From: Owenia fusiformis
Lineage: Eukaryota; Annelida; Polychaeta; Sabellida; Oweniidae
Length of the DNA stretch: 64,000 nucleotides
Assembly (NCBI GenBank): GCA_903813345.2
Contig: CAIIXF020000011.1
Coordinates: 23,235,754-23,299,753 of the forward strand
Reading direction: 5' to 3'
Shown: piece after piece, positions 1 to 13,900 of the stretch
Position numbering within the stretch: position 1 is the first letter of the stretch
How the letters are laid out: each line of letters begins with the position of its first letter
Program-made: the position numbers and the translations under genes
The notes under the pieces: model-generated
The model's database searches: none
Seen by the model: the letters and a program-made list of their open reading frames with translations, nothing else
What the model was told of the DNA's origin: nothing

Positions 1-255
1 ACCGGTTAAGGGGGCTTAAGGTTGGCCTACTGAGATATTAATTAACATGGGCATTCATATGAAAGCTCCAAATTGATAATCCAGATTATTCACCCTGCAT
101 GGGTTACCTTAACAGAGTCACATTGACTTATTTCAGTATTTATACTTAATTGCATACAGCATTTAGAAAAACATCTGTTGAGAAGGAAATGCTGGCTTGT
201 TTACCTTTGCTCACATCAGCTGATTAGGTGCAACTCACTATTTCTCATTTTATAG

Positions 256-335
256 CTTATTCGAGGAGGTTTCGGGGAGCCACACCTTCAGCTCTACAGT
301 CATCTCGGACTCCAATTGAGGTACAGACCTTGTGA
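256..335 (+). CDS. possible 3'-terminal coding exon of an upstream gene (partial)
   Basis: A pyrimidine-rich tract ends in TATAG just before 256 and could be a splice acceptor. From there one frame stays open for about 26 codons, rich in Arg, Ser, Thr and Pro, and stops at TGA 333-335. The segment is visibly more GC- and CpG-rich than its surroundings, which is what first drew attention. An AATAAA signal follows at 679-684, compatible with a 3' end about 350 bases later. No family is recognisable from such a short tail, and the rest of the gene would lie outside the window. It could equally be a chance open stretch. Confidence 0.3.
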
Positions 336-1190
336 ATCAAAATGACCAACAGTACCCAGATCACTGCAATTCATCATAATTTAGATATTTGATACTGAAA
401 GCTTAAAGCATAATCTACAATATATCTAATCTTAATTCCACATTTACAATAAGGCTGCTACATTTGAATTTTGGTAAATGTAAAATTAATTTAAGATTGA
501 ATGAAAAATTGATAAATTTTGTGGGGGGTTCTTACTTCCAAAGGCATACTTTTCCTTTGACATGATTATATTAGTGTAATGAAGCAATATTGATGAAGAC
601 TATGTACATTATGTGGCAACTTATACTCCCTCTTGGGGGTCATAGCCACTACAACCTGTAAATATGTTACATTGATTTTAATAAAGAAAAAAAAGAAAAA
701 AGTTCTTGGTCAAGTTTTCTTGATTGAGCTTTACAATAAATGTATGTTAAAATCTGTTTCCTTTCAAAATTTTCTTGAAACATATTTACCAACCAAACTT
801 GTCTATTTGCCCAAATTGTTTCGAGAAACTGCAAATTAAATTTAGATAAACTAGATTGAACTGGTTGCTGGAGCAATAATTTGATACTTATTTTCAGGAA
901 TGTAGTTGCGCAACAATGTTACGCTGACATGTACAATAGGTACAGTTTAAGAATCTTCATATAATAGCTAATATCTTTGATACAATTATATAAGTAACTT
1001 TTCAGTATAAACAAGTATTTTTATGAATATTCTAGTTGTTTTATATGAAAAATCTTCTTACATATCAAAATATAATATTGGAGCAAATAATACAGATCGT
1101 GTAAGGTATAACACCTATATACCACCACACCTTTTCTGCCCCCCCCCCCCCCTCCAGAAATATGGAGAGAAATATACTAGAGGTGAAGTG
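336..1190. other. AT-rich flank, probable 3' UTR and spacer
   Basis: No gene is seen. AATAAA at 679-684 followed by an A-rich tract may end the transcript of the putative exon at 256-335. A C-homopolymer tract lies at about 1139-1152. Sequence at about 1100-1190 resembles the degenerate repeat that resumes at 4023, on the far side of the inserted element. Confidence 0.4.
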
Positions 1191-2279
1191 CACGGGTTGT
1201 ATCCAAAGCCCCGTTATAATTGAGAGATCGCGAGCAAGTTCCCGCTGAAATCACGAGCAAAGTCCTTTTTATTTAATTCATCTGGAAATATGGACCAAAA
1301 AGGTAAGAATACGCATTACTGTTCTTTGATACTTTAGGTATACTTTCAGAACAGGTATATCTTCACAAACAATGACATGAAAGATAACTATTTTTACTGG
1401 CATGGAAGAAACGGGCGTCAATATGCACGTTTGCATAATTTACTGTTAACATATTACTTTTATGGTTAAAATAGAGACAAGAACTACGATATACATACCT
1501 CATTATGAATATTGGACCAACATTGTATGTATTGATAAGTTTGTTTTCAAAAACATCCACTGTGGGGGGTGAAATACATCATTGAAGGTGTGCCAGTGGC
1601 CCCGCTGAAATTATGAGGAAGCCCCGCTGAAAACATGAGGAGGTCCCGCTGAAAACAGGAGCAGATATCACGAGTACCCGCTTCGATCACGAGGAAAGCT
1701 CATTACTATTACATAAAATATTGAGGTTCTTCAAATAAACGTGCACGAAAGACCAAGTTAGTACTTCTAATAATTACTGTATATATACTGTTTCATTCTA
1801 GGGCCAGGTTTCTAATGTTTCCATTCCAACTTCAAGCCACCAGAGATTTCGTCAAACATTTTATAGAGTTGCATCCATATCAAAATGTATAGGAGAAAGG
1901 TGGATATCATTTCAAGAATGAACTTAATTGAAGCCTGAGGTTCAGGGTAATGAGTCTTGTATTAAACAAAGACACCCCAAGTTCCAAGAAGATGAAATTT
2001 AGAGAGAAAGGAGAACCACAAAGTCTCCATGATAATTCAGGTTCTACTTTAATTTAACAATAACATTTAACAATAACATTCAAGTTTTTGTTTTTAAATA
2101 TTTATTAAAATAATGATGATTTGTATTCCATACCTGATAATTTTCAGGGACATATCAACCGGGAATATATTCCATATCCGGGCAAATATTTTTCGTATGT
2201 CCCGCTCAAACGAGGATCCGGGACATATAAATCGTATGTCCTGCATAAGCCATTTTCCTGGACATATTGTTACGCGGTA

Positions 2280-2960
2280 AACACGATTCAAATATATGTC
2301 ATATTCCACAATGGATATGGCATATTCACTTGTGGAGTATGATAGATTCACCTGCGGTATATGGCATACTCACCCGCGGTGTAAGGCATATTCTGCAAGT
2401 GAGTATGACATATTCTGCGAGCATGGGGTATTTACTGAAATCAATGTATCACATATTCAATACGGAATATGCCATACTCACCTGCAGAATACGCCATATA
2501 CCACAGCTGAATATGGCATATACACCCGTATCACAAATACCACGCAACCATGAATATATGCCATATTCCGCGTAACACATACGATGTTACGCGGAGTATG
2601 GCATACATTTATGGTTGCGTGGTATTTGTGATACGGGTATACAGTATATGCCATACTCACCTGCAGTTTATGGCATATTCCGCAGGTGAGTATGCGATAT
2701 TCCGCCGTGAATATGCGATACATTGATTTCAGTGAATACCTGATAGTCACCTGCAGAATATGTCATACTCACTTGCCGAATATGTCATATACCACAGGTG
2801 AAAATGACACAATGATTACCCGTTTGTTCAATCAATGCAATTGACAATTGCGTACTTCTGTATCGTGTTCTCATTGCTTAGTGGGTATGCAATATACTGC
2901 AGCTGAATCTGTCATACACCGCAAGTGAATATGCCATATTTATTGCAGAATATGACACAT
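2280..2960. repeat. degenerate short-repeat core of the foldback element
   Basis: Many variants of an approximately 18-23 bp motif (CACCTGCAGAATATGCCATA and its reverse complement) recur in both orientations. They make most of this region self-complementary. Several ORFs of 73-102 codons here are by-products of the repeats and are not coding. Confidence 0.75.
2525..2637. repeat. central palindrome of the foldback element
   Basis: The left arm starting CCCGTATCACAAATACCACG is matched by the right arm CGTGGTATTTGTGATACGGG, and ATATGCCATATTCCGCGTAA pairs with TTACGCGGAGTATGGCATAC with few mismatches. Its midpoint (about 2581) lies close to the midpoint of the whole element (about 2606), so the element is nearly symmetric. 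Confidence 0.8.
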
Positions 2961-4022
2961 GTTTGCATCATGTTTTCCGCGTAACACGTGCGTTTAACAT
3001 AACCTACGATTAATTGTTAATGATGAAATTATTTGATTATTATTATTTCGGACTCATAATCGGATGATGTACTCCTTTGTTACTTACATCTAGCAGTTGA
3101 TCCATAAATTGCCTTTTCAAATGTGCGCGCCATTGGTGCTGAATCCTCTAATGTAGTAATATACTGAACTACAGTATAATGTAACTTCAGTGAAATATAA
3201 ATATATATTGCATACAAAGAAGAACGAGTTATTTGAAACTTGTCAAAAGTCGTGGAATGGATTTAAATCTTCTCTTGGTAAATTTCTCGATGGAGTCAGG
3301 TCGAAATACATTAAGTGAAATGGTTTTATTGGAATCATGCTTGCAGCCAGCTTTTGGTAAGGGGGGGGGTTGCTCGAACTGATAATAACAATGACAATGA
3401 TATATGATATAGATGTGCTCTGTAGAGTATCAATAATTAATATATTTATTACGTTGGCTACAGTCGTGGCAGATTTGCAAAGTCAAATCGGTCTTCACTC
3501 CATTTTAGAGTGCCACTTGCTCCTGATTTCAGCGGGACCTCCTCATGTTTTCAGCGGGGCCTCCTCATGTTTTCAGCAGGATCTTTAGTTTATTGCTCAT
3601 GGTAGAAGCGGGGCCTCAAGGGATATGCTAAAATTGAAATATATAATTTTTTGTGAAACTTTAGGAAGTGAAACTCACAATACCTTCATTTCATATTACT
3701 ATGACCATTTCAACTGAAGGGCAATGACCTTCTTCAGCTATAAAATATAGAAATATATAGATAAAGATTCAAGATGATACATTCTCTCTCCAATTATCGA
3801 ATAACAAAACTCAGAACATCAGCTCGTGATCCTTTTTTGCAGAAGTTGCTTTTTAGTATCAATACCATGTAATAATTGAGTAAAATTAAATGAAAACGCT
3901 TTTTATAACATACAATTTAAGTAAACAAAAGATAACCCTTCTTTTCTTTTAATTGCTCGCGATTTCAGCGGGTATTTGCTCGCGACTTCTAAATCATAGC
4001 GGGGCTTTAGATACTACCCGTG

Positions 4023-4310
4023 AAGTGGGTCTAAATTTTAGAAAGATACATTGGTGTGAAGTGAATAATCTGACCATGTATTAGGCATCACACCACCACA
4101 CATTTCATACCCCCCCCCCCTCACCTATCATATGCAGAATTACTTGGGATGAAGTAGGTCTAAATCTCAGAAATATACATTGGTGTGAATAATCTGGCCA
4201 ATCTAGACACCATACCCCAACACCTCCCCTGCCAACACCCCTTTCTCCCTTTTGAAGTATGTAGAGATACTGGAGTTAAAGTGCGTCTTTATTTTTAGAA
4301 AGATGTGAAT
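4023..4310. repeat. ~128-bp degenerate tandem repeat interrupted by the foldback element
   Basis: AAGTGGGTCTAAATTTTAGA at 4023, AAGTAGGTCTAAATCTCAGA at 4152 and AAGTGCGTCT at 4279 mark units about 128 bp apart, each with an ACACCACCACAC/poly-C segment. A similar segment at about 1100-1190 lies left of the foldback element, so the element inserted into this array. Confidence 0.6.
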
Positions 4311-7300
4311 ATATTGGTTCGATAACCTTGAAATAACCAACTGTATGTATTATCCTATTTTTGTATTTTGAACCCTTGCACTTTAAGTGCAGAGTCAAAA
4401 GTCCACAACAAAACACAATCAGAAGATAACCACCCTGCTCAAAATATATCACATAAGTTATGATTTTTCTCACTTTTTCAAATTTTTTTCAAGGAATTGC
4501 TCTTTTTGCATTTTTACATTTCTTTACAATTTATAGGCTTACTGTTATGCTTGTTTGCTTTAATATTTGGACATTTCTCTACTTTATTAATTATAATTTT
4601 TATGATTTTGTAATCGCTAATGAGGTCGTCTAAGGCATTGTCTTTAATAATGATACTCAATACCACTCCAAAACCATTGTTTCATCATGTACATGTACAC
4701 ACTATTAAGGGAACAATTAAAGTTTTTAACAGTTTATCTATTGAAAATGAAGAAAAATTCAAAAATGCATTTTACACAAGAACCTCTAAGTACCTAAAAT
4801 GTTTAAAAATGTTTTAAAATTTTTAATGAGGTAAAAAAGTCTTTATTAAATCGTAAAATGCTTTTCAAGATAGACTTATTGCATGTTATGTTTACAACCA
4901 TTTCATGCGTAAATATGAAAACACCAGGTTTATAAAGAAAAACATGCTGATATACAAAAGGAAAAATCTAGGGCTCAGCTATAGCCATAAAAAAAACAAC
5001 CAAAAGCAGGTTAACCATGTGGCATTGAATGGTGATATATTCAAGCCTATTTAAGCCTATTCAATGCAGAAAAAAGTTTCAAGGAATTTTGTTGATTCTT
5101 GCAGCTTTTGTGTGGCAAAAATGAAATGCTTATCATTTAGGACTCAATCTGAGGCATTCTGATGACCAAATTATATTTCAGTTCTTTCAGTGTTTTATAA
5201 AAAATATTTCTTCCAATGGCAAATTATTTGCCTCAATGCGTCAACATATTTATATATTTAAGTATTGGACTGTATGGTCTCTTTCTATCTTTGAAACGAA
5301 AAATTGTTTGTAATCATGGCCATGCATGCCATGCACTTTTGCCTTCTATTAAGAATATAGGAAGTAATCCAGGTGCCAGTAGGTAGACCTAGAAGTCAAA
5401 AAATTAATTAAATTTTCAAAGTTGATAAACAATTTTGAAAACCATGTTTCTTGATGTAATTTTAAATTTAGATTTCAAATATTGAATCACTTTGTAGTAA
5501 ATAAAAAGAAAAGGAAAATATTATTATTTCTACTTATCTAATACATTCTATTTTGGCTGCATCTTAAATGCTAAAAGCAAGTTTCCTGTTTAGCATTATC
5601 TTTAAGTCCATTAATTTTATTTATTATATACAATTTCTTGTAACTAACAATTTATGATATTGGTTGCTGACGATTGCAAAGAGATTCACTTTATTTCTTG
5701 TGTCCTTCTGGTGCATGCACATTAAACTTCACTCAGTTACCATAAACATGCAGTTTCAAAAAATGTAACAAAATAACCCCATGCAATAATAGTGTCAGAT
5801 TTTTAGTTGGAAATGGTTAATTTGTGCTTTTTTCAAAAATAAGAAATAAGTCTAATTTTGAGACAGTCTGAAGATATATGTTTGAAAACCAGGCCTCAAT
5901 TTTTGAAAACAGGCCTCAATTTTTGAAAAACAGGCCCAAAGTCTATACAGGAGTTTCAAGATGATATTCCTCCCAACCTTGTCAGTTTCCAGATCAACCC
6001 ATGAATTAAGAGGCTGCTGTTGCTCCAGTTCATTCATCTGATCTATAATTAAAGTGATTTACTATTGGATCTGTGCATTGGAATGTTTCTCCTTTCTGAT
6101 ATCTGGAAATTAGTTGTGATCTTCTCAGCATTAAGCAACTATAGGCTTGCACCCACTAGAAATTTAAATAATAGTCTTGCACCCACTTTGAAACCAATTT
6201 GCACCCACTTCAAAGTGAGAAGATTTGACAATTTGGCATACCTTGACCAACTTTGGTCAAGAGAACTTTGCTAGCAACCAAGAACAAATCCTGGTGAGAG
6301 GACTGGATTCATATTTGGGTAGCTCTGAGTCAAAAGGGGCAATATATTAGTACAATAACGTCATTTTTAAGAGCAATATAGTGAAATATTGGACCGAGGG
6401 CCAGAAATGACGTTATTAGCATTATTACCACCGTTAACGACCAGGACTGAAACAGCAAGAAAATCTTACGCATTGAACGATATCTAATTTCCCGGGGAAA
6501 ATTGCCGGTCCAGAATATATTCTAGACCGGTCCATATGGACCACCACTATGACGTCACACATTTCTCAGGTCGATATAGTAAAATAAACGCCTTCTAAAC
6601 TAGCACTAAAACCCCTAGAACTGGCCCGGCAAGGTGGTAATAATTTGTATTATCATTCAAGTTTGTATAATCACTGACCTAATATATGATAATGGGTAGG
6701 TCTTTAATATCAGCATGCACTTGCTCATTCTCGTCTTTGTAATATACAAGTCAGGCTTGTACATTCTCTATAATGGACAAGTAAGGGAGGAATAGGCAAG
6801 TAATAAAGTATGCCTTGGAGTTATGACATTTTCGTTTTTATTAAATGATAATTGCATGTCCAACAGTTTATTTAAATTGCTCAATAAGATGAAAAAATAA
6901 ACATTTTGTGCAAGGTATCATGTTTTAGCTGTCAAAACACTTCTACAGAAGCCTGAAAATTGCTGATAATTAATCCCTTTATTAAAAGTTGTTTTGATAT
7001 CCCTCTATCATGTTAATTTGATCAAATAAAGACTGAATATTACAGTAAACATGGAATGATTTGAAATTAGGGTGATAGAGGTCTAATATTGGTAAGATAT
7101 GGGTAGAGTTTACATGTATTCATCAAACAAAAAGAAGTGGAGAAAAATGTTATGAACTTAACTTTATTTGAGGGTTTTTGCATTGTCTTATGATATTTAT
7201 TGGATACAGGGTGTTCAGATATTCATAAATGTATTTTATAATCTCAAGTTCTTTATGCCTTTCATCACTGAATGCATCATTTAAAATATCAAATCAAATC

Positions 7301-7738
7301 TCTCTTTCAAGGCCTCCATACATGGGATATATCTATTTTAAATTCATTTTAAAAGAGTTTTTAAGAGTATTACATAAATATTGTTTTCCTTTTTCTTTTT
7401 TTCTTTTTCTCTTTGCAGTCACAGTTTTTTGCATGATGCCAAAATTTTGGAATACCATATATACAAGTATTTTTATTGTGTAACTTAATATTAACACTAT
7501 CAACATCCTAATGAAGAAGTCAAATCACAAATCAATGAGATGAGCAATTCAAAGGCTATCATCTCACATTGATATATCATCTGTTTTTTACATATCAGTT
7601 GTCAGATGTTTTCGTCACATTTATCTGATGTTTTGTGAAATGATTTTTTTATGATTGCCTAAATTGTTAAGTGTAGGTGTATTTTATATTTGAATAAATG
7701 ATAAGAGCCTAAAATGGTGTTTATCTTTCTATTTACAG
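4311..7738. other. intergenic / possible 5' intron of the transporter gene
   Basis: No supported coding exon. Minor structure: three near-copies of a 25-bp purine-rich unit around CAGGCCTCAATTTTTGAAAA (about 5880-5938); three nearby copies of CTTGCACCCACT (about 6145-6215); a hairpin pairing TAATAACGTCATTT-like arms (about 6352-6425); and a repeat tail at 6591-6645. ORFs here look random. Confidence 0.5.
6591..6645 (+). repeat. 3' tail shared with the SINE-like insertion near 31.4 kb
   Basis: GCCTTCTAA, then a CCCCTAGAAC block, then GGCCCGGCAAGG and GTAATAATT occur in the same order as at 31443-31488. Two dispersed copies of one tail suggest a short retroelement family. No tRNA-like head is evident at this copy. 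Confidence 0.5.
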
Positions 7739-7971
7739 GTATCGACACTGAGAAATCAACAAAATTTGCAAGAGGAAAAACATCATTCTTTAGTTACTGA
7801 AGAAGAAAACAGGACATAATATGATATAGACAACCCTAGCATGACTTACATTATGGTAACATAGGCATTTCAAAAACAAAACAAACAACTTAAACTTTCT
7901 ATAAGATTCAGACTTCTAAAAATCAATTTGAACAAAAATTGGTTAATATACATGTACATGTATCAGTAAGT
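7739..7971 (+). other. probable 5' UTR part of the first recognised transporter exon
   Basis: CTATTTACAG at 7729-7738 is a good splice acceptor. The following bases up to the ATG at 7972 contain stops in the coding frame further upstream and no ORF. The promoter and any first non-coding exon were not located. Confidence 0.4.
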
Positions 7972-10900
7972 ATGAAATTTGGAAAAAAGAAGGCTGGGGG
8001 ACAAGAGAAACAAACCCAGGAACAAATTGATCAATCCCTTCCATTAACACAAAATGGGCACAAGCAGAACACTAATGGGGATGCAACCATTAGTAATGGA
8101 GAACCTACCCATACTAATGGAGACATTGATATAATCGACGGGGAAGATTGCGAAGATGGAGTTAAAATTATCAAAAAAACGAAAAGCGGGCTTGTCCATG
8201 CTGATGACCATGTGGCTCCAGATGGAGGATACGGCTGGCTGGTTATGTTCAGTAAGTAATCACACATGAGTAGAACAAGAGGGGGTACCCCAGCATTAAT
8301 AGGTGAACCTATCTCCAAATAAAAATATGAAAATATTGTTTAGAACTGTGTGTTAGATTGTATTCATACTTGAACAGGGTTTTGAATTTCAAGGTATATA
8401 TTCATAATAAGCGCAACTCATTCAACTTTCTATTGAGATCTACGTGTTTGAATTTTGAAAGTAGAGAGTAGAAATGCTTCTTTTTGAAATGCATAGATAT
8501 TGGACAATCAAACACACAGCTCCAATTTTATCTTCCATTTTATATACCATTCGTATTTATTTCCTAAAAAGTGTGTGTTACATTGTACAGATTTCTACCT
8601 GAACATGCTTTTGATTTCCAAGGTACATATTCAAACTTGTGCAACTAATTCAACTTTGAATTGTGATTTATTTCAATGTTTTAAATATTTTTCTTCAATA
8701 TCTATACACATAGCTATTTGTAGTTTGACTAAATTATAGTTTAAGATACATGAAAGTAATTATTATTTTTTATTTTAAAATAATTTTTATAATTATCCTA
8801 TTTTTCTAGCAAGCTTCTGGGTGAATGGAACAATCTTTGGTATACTAAACACTTTTGGAGTGCTTTATGTTCGGATGTTAAAAGATTTCAGCAATGGGAG
8901 TGAAGACATGGCTTTCAAAACATGTAAGTAATGATTAAGGAAGAATGTAAATGTGCAGGCCCGTAGCCAAGGGGGGCAGGGGGTTGAGACCAAAAAAAAA
9001 ACCTGGCCAAAAAATCTTTCAAAATCATGCAGTTTTTCAAGATTCTGAGCATTTTCCTATGATTTAGGGCCAAATTTGTCAAAGTGAACCCCCCTGGAAT
9101 TTTTTGAAAAGAGTGAACCCACCCTTGGCAAAAGTTAGTTACTGGCCTGATGTTACTGTCTTGGGAACCATTTTAAAAAAGGTTAAAACAATTTTATAGA
9201 TTTACTAGATATAAGCTATAATCTCCACCACTTCAAATAAAACATTTCATAGGGGTCCATTCAAATCCATTAAATGGGGTATGCCATGCAGTAATGATGA
9301 AATTCAAAATAACAGAGAAATGAACAGAATTAAAATCAGTTGATTTCCAAGAAATTAGGCAATAGACCTTGAGTTAAGAACCTAAAATATTCTCAGACAA
9401 TTAATAATGAGGCAATTTTTCTAAAAGTTGTTTGTTTCTGTTTCTCTCTTTATTATGCAAATAACTCGCTGCCAATAAATATGCAATTTTTAAAAATACA
9501 GCCAAGCTTACATCCAGAACTGCAACCTATTTTTGACATGAGCAACATCCATATTTCATTGACAGACTAAAGTGACATTCTGCAAATCAAAGATATTTCA
9601 ACTTATCTTGAAGGTCAATTTAATTGTTATAATGAAGGGCTTTAATTTCACCTTAGCAGACATTAATCTCTAGGTTCACATTATTAAGATGCACTTGGAA
9701 GACACACCTTCAGAGTTTTAATGTCACAGTACTGAAAACAACCAAAAGGGCTATTCTCTGTTTGGAGAACGAATTTCATCACTCTAATTGAGCGTTATCC
9801 CTGCTTCGGAATTTTTTTTTTACAGAATATAGATTTGTATGTTTTCTTTTCAATGGTCATAAATTAATTTGGCTGATGTTTCTAGATTTTTCATAAAAAA
9901 TATTAGTGCAGTATACTGATGCACTTCTTTCTCCAAATCAAGACTTGTATTTTATTGAATCTTGTAGATTTAAATGTCCTCTTTTGAATATTCATAATTT
10001 GATTTGGGTGATATTTCTATATTTTTCATAAAAATTTATTAGCCCAGGAGACTGTTCTCCAAACCGAGACTTTGTTTTGCCTCCAGAAAAATTGAGGAAT
10101 CTAATCCACCCATACCAAATTTTATGTCCAAACTATTCTAAGTGTTTTCCCTCGAAGACAACACCTTGTTTTCAGAAGCAAACTGTTGTGTTTATTATGT
10201 GATAAATTTTCTAACACATATCAGGTTGAAACGTTATTGAACATGTGACAAGTTATAAGAGACTCACCACATCCTATCTCTTACAAATGTTGAAACAAGA
10301 ACAATAGTCTACATGTTTAGGATTTAATTATTGACACCAGCTACACATACTCTATTATCAGACAATACTCAATTAAAGAGAAACATGTTCTAAATAATAT
10401 TGCGACACTTTGACATGATAGTGGTAAATTCACCTTACCAGTTAGTGGTGAGAGTTTATGGGTTTCTTCTCATGAATTTTGTGAATTATTGTGTTTCATG
10501 GTCTTTTATTGTGGTCAGGCTATGCAGGATGGATGTTGACCTTTTGACACTCTCATTGGCTTTGAGAATATATAGATATAATCTGTCCCACATCTTTTGA
10601 GACTGTCAAGAATATTTGAACATCTTTGGTGCTTCATCATATATTTAAGGAATAAAGACCGAGATTTTAGGATTTATGGCGTAATATATGACCGAAAATT
10701 TTATTCTGTTCATTGTTAAAAACCGAAATCGCGTAGCGATTGAGGTCTTTGGTAATGGCCAGAATAAATTTTGAGGTCATATATTTGACATAAATTATAA
10801 AATCGAGGTCTTTGTTACGATTCTAATATGATAAACAGACAAGAAACACGATTTTTGGCATTTATGAATTTTATTGGTCATACATACTCCAATATAGACC

Positions 10901-13900
10901 AGTAAATCAATTGTTCTAGCTAGTGTGACGTCACGTATCATATTAGAATTTGTGATAACTGTCCTGCATTGTGGGGAAGCAAGTGTTACATAATTGTTTG
11001 TGCTCTTTAGGGAATTGTTTTCCTTTTGACGTGTTGTGCTCTTTTACGTTTCTTTTTCCTTGTGTTTTGTAATTGTCTTTGTCTTTCCCATTTTTGGCCC
11101 TTTCCTCTGTATACACATTTTCTTGCTTTTTTGTGAATTATTACAAGTTAGAATGTTTTTCCTGTAATAGTAAAGTTCCCAAAGATGTATCTTTTTTACA
11201 AAAATCATAGCTCTCTTGTAGAATATAAACAGACTTTTTAGTTCATTCTGAATTTATTAATCGCTTTCAATCATTGGAAATGGCTCAAAAATTGGTATCC
11301 TTGCATTGGCAATGGATTGATTACCTGCCTCTGCATCTTGTCAACCATGTTTTCAACCTTTGTACCATGATCTAAATCATTTTATGGCAGTGTGAATGTG
11401 TTAGCTACTAATAGGCAGAAAATGTACATAATGTGATATTCTGATGGCATATGTTCAGTTGGATATATGCCTGATTAGAGGATTATCTCTTAAGGGGACT
11501 CATCTCTATCCTAGCCGATTTGGGGGTACCCTGAACGCACTGTTTATTTTTCTTTTTTCGGAAGGGTTTCATATATGCTTTCATTTAATGTAAAAAACAT
11601 TGAATGTACGCCATCAAAATATTTCACTTCATCGTTTGAAAGATGGGTGTGACGTTACGGAAAAAAACGCCTCAGTTTGCCCGCTTTGCTAGAATACGCT
11701 TGCTTTAAAAGCGACACGTTCTTAACTTATCGATGATTGATAGGAATATCGTCACACGGCCACCAAGATAGTTTTTAATTTACTGCATTTGATAAACTGA
11801 AGTCCTTTGATGCCAATTATTGTTCATGGGTACTAATAAAGCATAGTAAGAACAGCTTAGATAAAGGATTTTGACCCCTTACCCAAGTTCGGCAGTGCGA
11901 TTGACGCCATATAAAATATTATTTGTATTCCAATTTTCATAAACTTTGACATTTTTTGAGGTAAAAACTACAACATTGACATATCGTTTTTATTGTTTCA
12001 AACAATAGTTCACGTACCCCTAAATAACATTTGAAAATATAAAAAGGTTCCACCGTCGATTTTTTCTGTTATTTATATTTAAAATTTCGGCGTTTTCTGA
12101 TATTTTTAAGAATTTCGTCAATTATCTCCAACAAGAAATGTTTATAGTGCTCATCGGTAGAGTTTCGCCATACGCGTATAAGACATATGAATCATTATAC
12201 AATCGCTAAAAATGTCTTTGATTCACTTCGGTGTGATTATCTGAAGGGTTTTAGTTCGAAGAAAATTCGATTCGTGGTAAATAAAGCATTATTATACCAA
12301 TCTTTGTAAAGACCTGTGACCCCTTACCCAAATTCGGCAGTACAATTGACGCCATATCAAATTTTGATTGACTTTCAATTTTCGTAAACTTTGACATTTT
12401 TTGAGGAAAAAACTAAAACATTGACTTGTTGTTTTTATTGTTTTAAACAATAGATCACGTACCCCTAAATAACATTTGAAAATATAAAAAGGTTCCACCG
12501 TCGATTTTTTATGTTATTTATATTCGGAATTTCTCCTTTCTTGATATTTTCAAGAATTTCATCAATTATCACCAACAAGAAATGTTTTTAGTGCGAAACG
12601 GTAGGATCTCGCTAAACGTGTTATTGGACATGCGAATCATTTTACAATCGCTTAAAATGATATAAATGCTATGCCTTTTATTATCTGAATAGTTTGAATA
12701 TCAAGAAAATTAAAATTAGGGTAAATAAAGCATCATAAGACCAACCTTTGTAAATGGTTTTGACCCCTCACCCAAGTTCGGCAATAAAAATTACGCCATG
12801 TCGAACTTGAATCACCTTATTACCACACACTTTGACATTCTTTGAGGAGAAAAATAAAACATTGACATATTGTTTTTATTGTTTCAAACAATAGTTCACG
12901 TACCCTTAAATAACATTTGAAAATATAAAAAGGTTCCACCGTCGATTTTTTATGTTATTTATATTCAAAATTTCGGCGTTTTCTGGTATTTTTAAGAATT
13001 TCATAAATCATCTCCAACAAGAAATGTTTATATTGCTCACCGGTATAGTTTCGCCAAACGCGTATTAGACATGTGAATCATTATTACGATCGCTTAAAAT
13101 GTTTTTGATTAACTTCATTTCAATCATCTGAAGGGTTTAAGTCCCAAGAAAATTCGAATAAGGATGAATAAACCATTATTAGACCAACCTTTGTAAAGGC
13201 CTATGACCCCTCACCCAAGTTCGGCAATAAAATCGACGCCTTGTCGAATTTCTATTGCCTTGTTATTTCCATAAACTTTGACATTCTTTGGGGAAAAACT
13301 AGAACATTGACACATTGTTTTTATTGTTTTAAACAATAGTTCACATACCACTAAATAACATATAAAAATATTTAAAAAGTTCCACCTTCGATTTTTTCTA
13401 TTATTTACAACCGAAATTTCGCTTTTTCTGATATTTTTAAGAATTGCATTTATTATCTACAACGCGAAACGTTTATAGTGCGAAACAGTATGGTCTCGCT
13501 ATTCGCGTTTTAGACATGTGAATCATTATTCAATCGGTTAAAATGTTAACATAAGCTTACTGCATTTAATTATGATCTGAATAGTTTCAATTCCAAGAAA
13601 ATTCAAATGAGGGTAAATAAATTAAAGTATTATAAGACTAACATTTGTAAATGGTTCTGACCCCCGGGGTTCTGGCCCCTTACCCAACTAGTTCTTGACG
13701 CCATGTCGAAGAATTTCAATCGCCTCTTTATATTTCAACGATAAACTTTGATATTACTTGACGTAAAAAATCGATGGTTAAACCTTTTTTATTTTAGATG
13801 TTATTAAGAGGCACACAATGCAGTGGCTATACTGTAGGCTAAAACGATTTTTTTATACATCAGTAATATATGGAAATAATAAACTATCTTGATTTCAAAG

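Larger units (their letters stand above)
1191..4022. mobile_element. 2.8-kb foldback transposon with long terminal inverted repeats
   Basis: The left end (CACGGGTTGTATCCAAAGCC) is matched in inverse orientation by the right end (GGCTTTAGATACTACCCGTG). The inverted arms carry repeated blocks around CCCGCTGAAAACATGAGGAG: left at about 1191-1265 and 1600-1700, right at about 3510-3620 and 3950-4022. AAGTG directly flanks both ends (1186-1190 and 4023-4027), a 5-bp target-site duplication, which could be read as 8 bp (GTGAAGTG). The centre is a palindrome (2525-2637) inside short degenerate repeats. No transposase ORF is seen, so it is non-autonomous. The superfamily is not assignable by eye. Confidence 0.8.

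Noticed and set aside
2094-2750. Several ORFs of 73-102 codons on both strands
   Set aside because: Generated by short degenerate repeats in the core of the foldback element.
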